Assembly: GCA_903848465.1 (NCBI GenBank)
Contig: CAINGK010000112.1
Coordinates: 1 to 33,309, forward strand
Direction: 5' to 3'
Length of the DNA stretch: 33,309 bases
Source of the DNA: an uncultured Verrucomicrobiota bacterium
GTDB taxonomy: Bacteria; Verrucomicrobiota; Verrucomicrobiia; Verrucomicrobiales; Verrucomicrobiaceae
The translations under genes and the position numbers were made by a program. Below, one piece after another: positions 25,639 to 33,309 of this stretch. Numbering within the stretch: the first letter of the stretch is position 1; every line of letters starts with the position of its first letter. The notes beneath the pieces were generated by a model. The model worked only from the letters and a program-made list of their open reading frames with translations. It had not been told where the DNA came from and searched no databases.

Positions 25639-25809
25639 AGGAGCGCGGACCTCCGAGTCCGCAGCACTCCGCAAACAGACACAGCTCCGAGGCTACCCTG
25701 CCGCCATCGCTCTCTCGTGCCCCCAAGCCCACGTGCTTCAGAAGTTCTGCATGCAACCACACCCTCTGCGTGGAAGCGACCTGCTGCGGACTCGGAGGTC
25801 CGCGCTCCT
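25639..25809. repeat. Perfect 26-base inverted repeat between sigma factor and FecR genes
   Basis: The arms at 25639-25664 and 25784-25809 are exact reverse complements. They start AGGAGCGCGGACCTCC and end AGTCCGCAG, and are separated by 119 bases. The spacer has no gene. Similar 'gcggacctccgagtccgc' elements are common noncoding repeats in Verrucomicrobiota (recalled, not searched). It may be a nonautonomous mobile element or a long RNA stem between the sigma factor and its presumed anti-sigma gene. The FecR start codon follows 50 bases after the right arm. Confidence 0.85.
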
Positions 25810-25858
25810 GAAGCGTTTTCTTCAGCGAAGCCTCATTGTCTTTCAACCGAGGACCCCC

Positions 25859-27379
25859 ATGCCTGATACCGATACTTTGATCCAGCATTACCTCGAAGGC
25901 ATACTCACGACTGCCGAGGCGGAGGAGTTGCACGAGCTGCTGCAAGCGCAGCCGGAGCTGGGCGAGCGCCTGCTCATGCACTTCGACATGGATGCGATGC
26001 TGCGTGCGACGAAGCCGCTGGTGGCGGACAACATCATCCGCCCTGCGCTGCTGCCGAAGCGGCGCTTCACCTTTGCCACCGTCACGAGCGTGGCGGCCAT
26101 GGCGGCCTGCATCACGCTGCTGGGCACTTGGTTGATGACTGTGGCACTGGATCAGCGGCCCGAGGCTGAAGAGACGACGGCCTCCGTCGCGGTGCTGACG
26201 CGCGGGGTGAATCTGGAATGGGACTCTGCGGCGATCACCCCTGGCACGCCGCTCTCGCCGGGTTGGCTGAAGTTGAAGTCGGGCATCGCGCAGATCGAGT
26301 TTTATCAAGGGGCACGCGTCTTGATCGAAGGGCCTGCGGAATTGCAGCTCGTGTCTTCGGGCGAGGCGACCTGCACGCGGGGCAAGCTCAGCGCGCAGGT
26401 GCCGCCGCAGGCAAAGGGCTTCCGCATCAACACGCCCAAGGGTACCATCGTCGATCTCGGCACGGAGTTCGGGCTGGATGTGAGCGCGGCGAATGAGGAG
26501 GTGCATGTGTTCAAAGGCGAGGTGGAGCTGCACCAACCTGCTGTGACGATGAAGTCACTCAAGGAAGGTCAGGCGATGGCGATTGCGGGCAATACGGCTG
26601 TGCTCACCGCGAATGCATCAAGCTTTGCTTCGCTGAACGAGATGGATGCCCGCAGCGCGATGTCCCAGCGCTTTCAGTTTGAAAAGTGGCTTGGCTCCAG
26701 CTCCAAGCTGAACGCCGATGCGGGACTGCGGCTGCGCTTTGATTTCCAAGATGACGAAGGCTCGCGCTCGCTGCGCAATCACGCGGTGAACGGCGGCCAG
26801 ATCACGGACGGCAGCACCGTGGGCGCTTCGTGGACCACCGGCCGCTGGCCCGGCAAACGTGCTCTCGAATTCCGCAATGTGAGCGACCGTGTGCGACTCA
26901 ACATTCCTAGCGAAACGAAGACGCTGACCATGGCCGTGTGGGTGCGGGTGAACGGCCTCGACCGCGCCTTCAACTCCCTCTTCATGTCCGAAGGCTGGGG
27001 CGACCGCAAAGTCCACTGGCAGATCACGCGCGAGGGCAAAGTGCGCCTCGGCATCGCTGGCAGCAACGGGGCACGTCACGCCGACCATGACACTCCGGTC
27101 CTCTTTACCCCGGAACGCTTTGGCCGCTGGACGCACCTGGCCGTCGTGTTTGATCCCACCTCCAAGGAAGTGCGTCACTATGCCAATGGCGAGCTGCTGA
27201 CACGCTCCACCCTCAAGGACACTGAGGTGCTGAAGATCGGCATGGCCGAACTCGGCAACTGGAATGACGGCCGCAAGACCGGCGGCGTGGCCATCCGCCA
27301 CCTCAGCGGCGCGATGGATGAATTCGCCCTCTGGGACCGTGCGCTGAGCGATGCGGAGATCGCGGTGCTGGCGAAGTGA
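25859..27379 (+). CDS. FecR domain / LamG-like concanavalin domain membrane protein (anti-sigma-like)
   Basis: The product has 506 residues. Residues 1-60 form a helical cytoplasmic segment with TTAEAEELHELLQA, of the type that binds ECF sigma factors. One membrane helix follows (about 71-96). A FecR domain (about 140-240) has INTPKGTIVDLGTEFGLDV and VFKGEVELHQP. The C-terminal half is a LamG/concanavalin-like sandwich (about 325-505; MAVWVRVNG, RFGRWTHLAVVFDP, GAMDEFALWDRALSDAEI). The start at 25859 was chosen because the 80 codons upstream lie in a repeat and look non-coding. It probably senses an envelope or extracellular signal and controls the sigma factor next door, as in related Planctomycetota and Verrucomicrobiota loci. 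Confidence 0.9.
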   Translation: MPDTDTLIQHYLEGILTTAEAEELHELLQAQPELGERLLMHFDMDAMLRATKPLVADNIIRPALLPKRRFTFATVTSVAAMAACITLLGTWLMTVALDQRPEAEETTASVAVLTRGVNLEWDSAAITPGTPLSPGWLKLKSGIAQIEFYQGARVLIEGPAELQLVSSGEATCTRGKLSAQVPPQAKGFRINTPKGTIVDLGTEFGLDVSAANEEVHVFKGEVELHQPAVTMKSLKEGQAMAIAGNTAVLTANASSFASLNEMDARSAMSQRFQFEKWLGSSSKLNADAGLRLRFDFQDDEGSRSLRNHAVNGGQITDGSTVGASWTTGRWPGKRALEFRNVSDRVRLNIPSETKTLTMAVWVRVNGLDRAFNSLFMSEGWGDRKVHWQITREGKVRLGIAGSNGARHADHDTPVLFTPERFGRWTHLAVVFDPTSKEVRHYANGELLTRSTLKDTEVLKIGMAELGNWNDGRKTGGVAIRHLSGAMDEFALWDRALSDAEIAVLAK

Positions 27380-27790
27380 AGGGGGTGGTGGGGGCCTGTT
27401 AGAGCTGGGCCCTCCGAATGGCATAGAATAGTATGCCAGTACGGTTTGTGGTATTCATTAGACCTTAAAAGCATAAAGAGAATCCCCCTCTCCCCACCGA
27501 GGATGTGGCAAAGCCCAGAACGCTCTTTGGGGAACCGTAGCGAAGCGGAGATAGACGAAGTCAAAGGTCGGGTGAGGGGTTATCCCATGCTGGCGAAGGC
27601 TGAGCGCCGTCCCCTCACCCCAACCCTCTCCCCGAAGTATAATCTTCGTTTTTGTTGAGGGTCAGGGGCGGGGAGAGGGAGAGCGCTTTGGCTGCGCTGG
27701 ATGACCCGGACATAAAATTCTTCAAAATGCGCTAAAAACCGCCGCGAATCGCTGTAATTTTCCCGCGCCCCTTTTTCCCCTCCGCCCCTG
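27380..27790. repeat. Gene-free region with an inverted repeat of the CCCTCTCCCCG type
   Basis: There is no recognisable coding sequence in 411 bases. CCCTCTCCCCG at 27624-27634 pairs exactly with CGGGGAGAGGG at 27669-27679, and a related CCCCCTCTCCCC stretch lies near 27483-27494. This is the signature of a widespread noncoding repeat. In related genomes a DUF1549/DUF1553 gene usually lies between the FecR-LamG and DUF1501 genes; here the repeat region is in its place. Confidence 0.65.
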
Positions 27791-29116
27791 ATGAACCTTC
27801 GCGATCCCCACCCCCGCTGCCCCACCGGTGAGCACACGCTGCACCGGCGGCTCTTTTTGAAGGGCCTCACGGGCGGTGCGCTGGCCAGCACGGCGAGCTT
27901 CACGGGGTTGTTTCAAAATCCGGTCTTCGCGGAGGAGACCAAGAAGGCGCAGAAGCATTGCATCCTGCTGTGGCTGTGCGGTGCGCCGAGTCAGTTTGAG
28001 ACGTGGTATCCGAAGCCGGGGCGGCCGGGCAATGGGCCGTTTGGCAGCATGCCCACGAAGATTCCCGGCATTCATTTTTCATCGCTCATGCCGAAGTGCG
28101 CGAGCATCGCGGACAAGCTGAACCTGGTGCGCAGCATGAAGACGAACCAGCCGGAGCATGCGCTGGCGATCAATCTGCTGCAGCGCGGCAGCCCGGAGCG
28201 TGCGGGCTTCACGCGCCCCACGCTGGGCAGCAGCCTGGCGCAGGCGATGGGGCAACTGGATGCAAAGCTGCCGAACTTCATCTTTCTGGATCCCATCCCC
28301 GGCGGCAATGAATTCGAGGGCTTCAAGGCGGGCAACTGGGCGGGCTGGCTCGGCGCGGAGTATGCGCCGGTGCGGCTGGGCGGGGACTACTCGAAGATGC
28401 TGAACAGTGAAAGCGCGAGCATCCCGCAGCACGATGGGGAATCGCGCGAGACGCTGCGCAAATTCCTCACCGCGAAGTATGAGCGCGACCGCAGCAGTGC
28501 GGTGGCGCGCAGCCAGAATGCAGCCTTTGAGCGCCTGAAAGGGCTGAGCGCGAGTGCGGACCTCTTTGATGTGAACAAACTCCCCGCCGCTGACCGCGAG
28601 CGCTACGGGCCGGGCAGTTTTGCGCAGCATGCGCTGATGTCGCGGCATCTGGTGGAAAATGGCGCGCCGTTTGTGATGGTGGCCAATGGTATGAACTGGG
28701 ACAACCATGTGTTCAATCACGAGATCCATCAGATGCTTGTGCCGGAGCTGGACCGCGTGCTTTTCAATCTGATCACCGACCTGGAAGATCGAGGGCTGCT
28801 GGACTCCACGCTGGTCATTGCCATGGGTGAGTTTGGCCGCAGTCCGTGGATGAATGCGGCACGCGGGCGCGAGCACTACCCGACGGCCTGGAGCATGATG
28901 ATGACCGGCTGCGGCCTGAAACGCGGCGTGGTGACGGGCGCCACGGACATCGACGGCGTGGACGTGACGGAGAAGCCGTACAGCGAGCAGAATCTCTTCG
29001 CCACCATCTTCACCGCACTGGGCATTGACCCGTATGCGGAGTACGATCTGCCCGGCATGCCCACCTTCCACCGCGTGGAAAACAAGGTGGAACCCATCCG
29101 CGACATCCTCGCCTGA
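27791..29116 (+). CDS. DUF1501 domain protein with Tat signal
   Basis: The product has 441 residues. A twin-arginine signal (HRRLFLKG, R19-R20) and hydrophobic stretch predict Tat export. The body is DUF1501, a sulfatase/alkaline-phosphatase-like fold. Visible segments are ILLWLCGAPSQFETWYPKPG, GENGAPFVMV-type strand VENGAPFVMVANGMNWDNH and VIAMGEFGRSPW. Family members accompany DUF1549/DUF1553 cytochrome-like proteins in Planctomycetota and Verrucomicrobiota, but their chemistry is unproven. Here that partner is absent from its usual place. The WD40 gene starts 8 bases after its stop, so they are probably one transcript with a shared job in the periplasm or at the cell surface. Confidence 0.92.
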   Translation: MNLRDPHPRCPTGEHTLHRRLFLKGLTGGALASTASFTGLFQNPVFAEETKKAQKHCILLWLCGAPSQFETWYPKPGRPGNGPFGSMPTKIPGIHFSSLMPKCASIADKLNLVRSMKTNQPEHALAINLLQRGSPERAGFTRPTLGSSLAQAMGQLDAKLPNFIFLDPIPGGNEFEGFKAGNWAGWLGAEYAPVRLGGDYSKMLNSESASIPQHDGESRETLRKFLTAKYERDRSSAVARSQNAAFERLKGLSASADLFDVNKLPAADRERYGPGSFAQHALMSRHLVENGAPFVMVANGMNWDNHVFNHEIHQMLVPELDRVLFNLITDLEDRGLLDSTLVIAMGEFGRSPWMNAARGREHYPTAWSMMMTGCGLKRGVVTGATDIDGVDVTEKPYSEQNLFATIFTALGIDPYAEYDLPGMPTFHRVENKVEPIRDILA

Positions 29117-29124
29117 GACCGCCC

Positions 29125-30186
29125 ATGAAACTCACCCGCATCAAGCAATACGAACTGCCCTTCAGCGTGCTCGGCCTCGCCACCACAGCGGATGGCGCGC
29201 AGGCCTACGCCACCTGCATGGACGGCAGCGTGCATGCCGTGGAAACCGCGACCGGCAAGATGGCCGTGTTTGAAAAAACGCACAGCTCCTACGCCAGCGG
29301 CTGCGTGCTGCTGCCAGATGGCAAGACGCTCATCTCCGGCGGCTACGATGGCATGCTGCTGTGGCATGACGTGGCCACGCGCAAATGCACGCGCGAGGTC
29401 AAGGCGCACACGTTCTGGAGCTGGCAGCTCGCGCTTTCGCCAGATGGCAAGCACGTGGCGAGCGTGACGGGCCAGTACCTTGCCGGGGGCTGGAAGTATG
29501 AGCCTGCGACGGAGACGGAGCCTTCCGTGCGGGTGTATGACACCGCCAGCGGCACGCTCGTGGCGAGCTACAGCCACACGCCGCCGGTGCTGAGCTGCGT
29601 CTTCAGTCCGGATGGCAGGCACCTCGCGGCGGCCAACATGCTGGGCGAGGTGCGGGTGTGGGATGTGCAGGCGCAGGGTGGCAAGCCGGTATCGCAATGG
29701 ACCACGCCGGACTTCACCTCCTGGGGCACCACCAAGTCCCACCACTACTCTGGCGGCATCTACAGCCTTGCCTTCTCACCGGATGGCAATGCCTTGGTCG
29801 GCTGCGGCATGGCGCCGATGGTTGATCCCATGGCGGGCAACGGCAAGATGACCTGGCAGCGCTGGGACTGGCGCACGGGCAAGCGCATGGATCAAATCAA
29901 AGACGGCCAGCACGGCTCCGGCTTGATGGAGACGCTGGTATTTCATCCGGATGGACAGCACTTCCTCATGGCCGGACGACAGGCCCAGGGCACGTGGAAC
30001 GCCGCCGTCTTCAGCGCGGCGGATGGCAGCCTGGTGACCTCCATGGACACCAAGTCCCGCCTGACCCGCGCGCGCTTCACAGCTGATGGCAAGAGCCTCG
30101 TCACGGGGGTGATCACCAGCCCCGGCAAGGTCAAGCCCGGCCAGTGGGCGGCGATGGGACGCGTGCAGGTGTACAGCGTGGAGTAG
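29125..30186 (+). CDS. WD40-type beta-propeller protein
   Basis: The protein has 353 residues and six or seven propeller blades. Repeated blade cores are LSPDGKHVASVTG, FSPDGRHLAAANM, FSPDGNALVGCG, FHPDGQHFLMAGR and FTADGKSLVTG, several followed by a WD-like pair (VRVWDVQ, MLLWHDV). It carries no evident signal peptide, unlike its exported neighbour, so its location is uncertain. Beta-propellers are scaffolds for protein contacts. It follows the DUF1501 gene by 8 bases and is the last gene of this set before a repeat-rich stretch. Confidence 0.9.
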   Translation: MKLTRIKQYELPFSVLGLATTADGAQAYATCMDGSVHAVETATGKMAVFEKTHSSYASGCVLLPDGKTLISGGYDGMLLWHDVATRKCTREVKAHTFWSWQLALSPDGKHVASVTGQYLAGGWKYEPATETEPSVRVYDTASGTLVASYSHTPPVLSCVFSPDGRHLAAANMLGEVRVWDVQAQGGKPVSQWTTPDFTSWGTTKSHHYSGGIYSLAFSPDGNALVGCGMAPMVDPMAGNGKMTWQRWDWRTGKRMDQIKDGQHGSGLMETLVFHPDGQHFLMAGRQAQGTWNAAVFSAADGSLVTSMDTKSRLTRARFTADGKSLVTGVITSPGKVKPGQWAAMGRVQVYSVE

Positions 30187-30189
30187 CTC

Positions 30190-30370
30190 GCACCGTTTCC
30201 ACCGTTTCAACGGGGGTGGATGCAGGAGCACGCCCACCGGCGGGGAAACACTCACAATCTCAACATTCTCAACGGGGGGGTGTACCCGCGAGCGAACCAC
30301 CAGCGAGGAAACACCCACAAACCTCACATTCTCAACGGGGGGTATACCTGCGAGTAACCCCACCGTCGAG
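30190..30370. repeat. Tandem repeat, about 64-base unit, two clear copies plus one degenerate
   Basis: Copy B (30243-30306) and copy C (30307-30370) both run GGAAACAC, then (A)CTCA, CATTCTCAACGGGGGG, TACC and GCGAG. Upstream of them, about 30190-30242 is a diverged copy (TTTCAACGGGGG). There are no spacers of equal length and unrelated sequence, so it is not a CRISPR array. An inverted copy lies at 31205-31257. Confidence 0.75.
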
Positions 30371-30571
30371 GATTCCGCCCTGGCTGACTACCGCGACTCT
30401 GTGCGCGGCGTGTCCGAACTGACGGAGGGCCTCATCGTGGCAGCCAGCGTTACTTTTTGTGGCAGACTGCTCACGCCGGATGCGCTGCTGGACTTCGGCG
30501 GCAACAGGCCGCTGATGATGTACAACTTCATCGTTCAGGCTCACGGATTTTCGCGGATAACGGAGCCTTAA
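30365..30571 (+). pseudogene. Possible gene remnant without a start codon
   Basis: An open stretch of 68 codons ends at TAA 30569-30571. It reads like protein (DSVRGVSELTEGLIVAASV, then LLTPDALLDFGG and MMYNFIVQAHGF) with a natural hydrophobic/charged pattern, but it has no good start and begins inside the tandem repeat. No family was recognised. It could be a chance frame in GC-rich DNA. Confidence 0.3.
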
Positions 30572-30586
30572 CGATACCGTAGGGAG

Positions 30587-30775
30587 CCATGCGAGCGCGG
30601 CAGCGTCTGGACTGCGGTGACAGAGATGCACGGCGCAAGCCTGCATCGACGACACCGCTTTCGCGGGATGAAGCATGCACTGCGGACTCAGCCTGCCGTC
30701 CGCCATGCGAAAGCGGTGCCGCGCTAAAGCTTGTCACCGCACTCCAAGACGCTTCGCGTTCGCGTGAGCGCGGTG
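30587..30775. repeat. Palindromic dispersed repeat
   Basis: CAGCGTCTGGACTGCGGTGA near 30600 and the stretch near 30732-30752 (TGTCACCGCACTCCAAGACG) are inexact inverted copies. CGCTTTCGCGGG and GCGAAAGCGG form an inner pair. 30748-30765 recurs inverted at 21229-21246. The element contains the GCTAAAGC core found in the other repeats of this window. Confidence 0.65.
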
Positions 30776-30778
30776 TTC

Positions 30779-30814
30779 AAAGGTATCGAGTATAGGTCAG
30801 TACTCGATACCTTT
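30779..30814. repeat. Perfect 14-base-pair hairpin
   Basis: AAAGGTATCGAGTA (30779-30792) pairs exactly with TACTCGATACCTTT (30801-30814) around an 8-base loop. No U-run follows directly and no gene ends nearby, so it is more likely a mobile-element end or repeat part than a terminator. Confidence 0.7.
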
Positions 30815-30864
30815 CAAAGCTAAGCCCAACGCAGCAGACACAGGTTTACCGGCGTTTGCGGTAG

Positions 30865-31050
30865 AAGGCCCATGAAGGCATCTTCCACGCCTATCGGTGG
30901 GCCAAGAACAGCATGGAGTCTCTCGACCTCTCCACCGAGGATAGATTCGCCCTGGCCAAACAACACCCAGACACCTGTCTGGACACCGCCGAATGGCTAC
31001 GAGCGCAGATCAGCAAAGACCACCCTGGGCCAACACACGCCATGAACTGA
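30865..31050 (+). pseudogene. Possible gene remnant (61 codons after an in-frame stop)
   Basis: After TAG at 30862-30864, the same frame stays open to TGA 31048-31050. It reads like a soluble protein C-terminus (GIFHAYRWAKNSMESL, LSTEDRFALAKQHPD, TAEWLRAQISKDH). There is no start codon at the expected place. It lies between inverted copies of the 64-base repeat, so it may be the tail of a decayed gene carried with them. No family was recognised. Confidence 0.35.
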
Positions 31051-31204
31051 CGTGTCGCTTTGACGCCAATCCTGGCCACCAAGGTTCACTCACCGCCTAC
31101 CGACTTCATCGAGAGGTACACGCCCAACACACAAAGCACTCGCAGTGCCGCATCCGCTCCAAGGTGGGCCAAGTCACCACCTCCACCTTCCTGCGGGAGG
31201 GACG

Positions 31205-31257
31205 TGCAGGTATACCCCCCCGTTGAGAATGTTGAGAATGTGAGTGTTTCTCGCCGG
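31205..31257. repeat. Inverted copy of the 64-base repeat unit
   Basis: On the minus strand this reads GGCGAGAAACACTCACATT followed by CTCAACATTCTCAACGG, GGGGG and TATACCTGC. It matches copy B at about 30240-30292 almost base for base, in inverted orientation. About 830-910 bases separate it from the tandem copies. Confidence 0.8.
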
Positions 31258-31607
31258 GGCCGGACTGGGAGTAGCGCAAGGCGGCGGTTGGCTTGGGGTC
31301 CAGGTGGCTGCGGGAGCTGCGCCCGAGCGGGGTTTCAGGCGCTGAAAGCGGGGTGAGATGATTCGTGCCGATCACTGATTTTGAATGATCTGGTGAACAT
31401 ATCTATAGTAATGACTAACGTTTTATCCCGTTAGTGTATAAAATATTGCGATGTAGCAACTGGGACATTTCCAAATAAAAAATTTGACGGTTTCAAAATT
31501 TTCGCTACAAGCGGACTACTACTGGTAGTGCATAGTGCTAAGCCTATTTGCGTAAATTGAGTCCGAACAACCTGGTAAATACTTCAGAAACAATAAAACT
31601 GACAGCC

Positions 31608-32597
31608 ATGAACATTAACAAAGATTTTTCGTTAACCTCTGTCTCCGGGAAAATTAACCCTGCTCAACCCACTGCCCTGGCTCCACTTTCCAGTCTGCCA
31701 TCACTAAGCTCACCTGCAGCGGTTGCTTTGCCAGCTAACCCCCTGGGGCCACTCGCCGATCTCGTGGGTGTCTGGAAGGGACGCGGCTTCAACCAAATCT
31801 GGCGTCCGTTCCACGGCTCCCAGGATCGTTTTCTTGAACTTAATGAAACCATTGAGACGCTTGAATTTGACGCGATTCCAGGAGATATACCTAACCGAGG
31901 TCTCCTTCAGGGGGATATCAATTTGCATGGCGTGAGGTACCTGCAACAAATTCAAGATGCCCATGTCAAAGGGGCAGATGGAAATCTTGCAGGTATTCAT
32001 ATTGAGCCCGGGATCTGGCTGAGCATACCAGGAACCACGAACCCGACAGATGGCCCAACTGTCGCGCGACAGGCTACGATTCCACATGGAACGACGCTTC
32101 TGGCACAGGGAAGCGCCCTGCCAGTGATTCATAGTGCGCCGCCAATTCTTCCAGTAAGCATCACTCCATTTACGATTGCGCCGCCGCATTCTCCAATTCA
32201 ATTTCCTGAAACTAACCTCGGGGTTCCATCACAATTCCGTACGCCAGCAGCCGATATTCCTAACGTGACTCAGGCTATGGTTAATAATCCCAATTTGGCA
32301 CTTTCAAACGCGCTTGCTGGCCAAACAATTATTTCGACCTCCACCTTGAAGGTCTCTACTGTCCCCCTAAATCCACCCACAACTGGCGGAGGAACCTCAA
32401 ACATTGCGTTTCTACAGGGTGCAGCCGGTGGTCCAAATGCGCAGGCAGTGGAAGTGGACGCCACTTTCTGGATTGAAACAATCAAACTGGCGAACGGGAC
32501 AACGAAACTACAACTTCAATACACTCAGACTGTATTTCTTAACTTCAATGGTTTGAGCTGGCCACATGTCTCCGTGGCGACACTACTGAAACAATAA
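31608..32597 (+). CDS. Putative heme-binding (nitrobindin-like beta-barrel) protein
   Basis: The product has 329 residues. A Ser/Pro/Ala-rich N-terminus (about 1-45) precedes a lipocalin/nitrobindin-like domain. The domain begins ADLVGVWKGRGFNQIWRPF and contains LEFDAIPGDIPNRGLLQGDI, GVRYLQQI, HIEPGIWLSIP and IPHGTTLLAQGS. A long Pro/Thr-rich insertion follows, then closing strands AVEVDATFWIETIKL and TKLQLQYTQTVFLNF. Proteins with this pattern are often annotated as heme-binding, but function is unproven. The ATG at 31608 was preferred; a TTG at 31548 would add 20 residues. Base composition is AT-richer than the left part of the window, and the 150 bases upstream are strongly AT-rich, a likely promoter. 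No operon partner is visible. Confidence 0.65.
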   Translation: MNINKDFSLTSVSGKINPAQPTALAPLSSLPSLSSPAAVALPANPLGPLADLVGVWKGRGFNQIWRPFHGSQDRFLELNETIETLEFDAIPGDIPNRGLLQGDINLHGVRYLQQIQDAHVKGADGNLAGIHIEPGIWLSIPGTTNPTDGPTVARQATIPHGTTLLAQGSALPVIHSAPPILPVSITPFTIAPPHSPIQFPETNLGVPSQFRTPAADIPNVTQAMVNNPNLALSNALAGQTIISTSTLKVSTVPLNPPTTGGGTSNIAFLQGAAGGPNAQAVEVDATFWIETIKLANGTTKLQLQYTQTVFLNFNGLSWPHVSVATLLKQ

Positions 32598-32645
32598 AAC
32601 TTAATCAGTGCGCGTACGATAGCTGACCGAAGCTTTCGAGAAGAG

Positions 32646-32720
32646 CGCTGGTTGAGGGTGAGAAGTGGCTTGATTTGAAGCACGATGTCCATTTCAAACA
32701 CACACTCCTCTCAACCAGCG
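32646..32720. repeat. Inverted repeat downstream of the heme-binding-like gene
   Basis: CGCTGGTTGAG (32646-32656) and CTCAACCAGCG (32710-32720) are exact reverse complements with 53 bases between. They lie about 50 bases after the stop of the preceding gene. This could be the remnant of a small mobile element or a weak terminator. Confidence 0.5.
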
Positions 32721-33309
32721 TCACCTCTTCAATGCTCTTTGGCAGTTGCCCAAGTCCTTAGCGTTACCGAGATGGGCTGAGCGATGCGCAGCCGCTTTTA
32801 ATGCACAAGCTGAAAGTCAGTTTGTATAAGTTTAGGTCCGCTCCTGACGGCTTCAAATTTGGAAGATGAAAAGCCAGGCAGGAATGGCACTCAGTTAAGC
32901 ATGGTAGGCGCGCGGACCGCGTGCAGAGGGATTGTAAACTGGGAACTGAAAACTGAGAATTGAAAATTAGCCGGAGGCGGAGTCGATGGAATGGGGTGTT
33001 CGCAGGACTTCCAGAGCGAGCTAAAGCTCGGAAGTACTTTTCCCCACGCCAAAATCCGCGCAGGGGAGGCGAGCATATGGGGTGAACATCCCATTTCCTT
33101 GCGGGAGAGCTTGCGTTTAGCTGGGGGAATGGAAACCAACGCACGCAGGTCATGAACAAGCTCTCCACCATTAGACTTGTTCTCGGATAACAAACTGGAT
33201 GAGCGCGAGCAGAAAGTGGCAGGGGCGCTGCGCTCAGGATGGGTTGCAGGCTTGGGTGGCTAGGTGGTGATTCCACAAGCCTGCGCTCACGAGGGCCACC
33301 CGGTCATCA
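32721..33309. other. Gene-free right end with repeat remnants
   Basis: No supported gene. Long minus-strand frames here have no domain character. A/T-rich 'gggaactgaaaactgag' type sequence lies near 32938-32968. A hairpin at 33007-33035 has outer arms ACTTC/GAAGT and inner CGAGC-TAAA-GCTCG, again containing the GCTAAAGC-like core of the other repeats in this window. Confidence 0.5.

Noticed and set aside
30190..30370. Possible CRISPR array
   Set aside because: Units are directly adjacent with no unique spacers and diverge from each other; no cas genes nearby.
32764..33276. 170-codon minus-strand frame at the right end
   Set aside because: It covers repeat-like DNA, and its translation reflects repeat sequence rather than a protein family.

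Overview
The window looks like chromosomal DNA of a Verrucomicrobiota bacterium, probably Verrucomicrobiaceae (Prosthecobacter/Verrucomicrobium-like). This is inferred from family content rather than from any marker gene. The supporting families are a DUF1501 protein with a Tat signal, an ECF sigma factor next to a FecR/LamG protein, a Ser/Thr kinase fused to lectin-like and SUMF1 domains, a DUF3500 protein, and many weak or absent Shine-Dalgarno sites in GC-rich DNA. No rRNA, tRNA or CRISPR array was seen.

Left part (1-10631). The window opens in the last codons of an IS256-family transposase. The IS end abuts a serine hydrolase (beta-lactamase fold) gene that appears to have lost its 5' end. 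A zinc-ribbon/HExxH metallopeptidase follows. A three-gene minus-strand operon then encodes a membrane DUF4118/PAS/GAF histidine kinase, a stand-alone Rcp1-like receiver and a large REC-PAS-HisKA-REC hybrid kinase. The genes overlap or nearly touch, which suggests one phosphorelay.

Middle (10632-18000). A 1347-residue membrane Ser/Thr kinase with C-type-lectin and SUMF1-like domains is followed by a small four-helix membrane protein and a Tat-exported DUF3500 protein. After a palindromic repeat comes a tightly coupled pair, an OLD/PARIS-like AAA ATPase and a DUF3226-type TOPRIM protein. This is a candidate defence module.

Metabolic cluster (18089-23896). It holds an SDR oxidoreductase, a DapA-superfamily lyase/aldolase, a metal-dependent amidohydrolase, a minus-strand AraC regulator, a divergent LsrF-type class I aldolase/thiolase and an orphan DhaL. 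The genes look like a catabolic set for a sugar-acid or keto-sugar, but the substrate cannot be read from the sequence. Two tandem hairpins that could pair with each other lie between the lsrF-like and dhaL genes.

Right part (23881-33309). A visibly AT-rich minus-strand pair (HNH protein plus uracil-DNA-glycosylase-like protein) looks foreign. It is followed by an ECF sigma, a FecR-LamG anti-sigma-like protein, a DUF1501 protein and a WD40 protein. That is the familiar planctomycete/verrucomicrobial cell-surface set, but without its usual DUF1549/DUF1553 member. The last 3 kb is mostly repeats and gene remnants around one AT-richer gene for a putative heme-binding beta-barrel-like protein.
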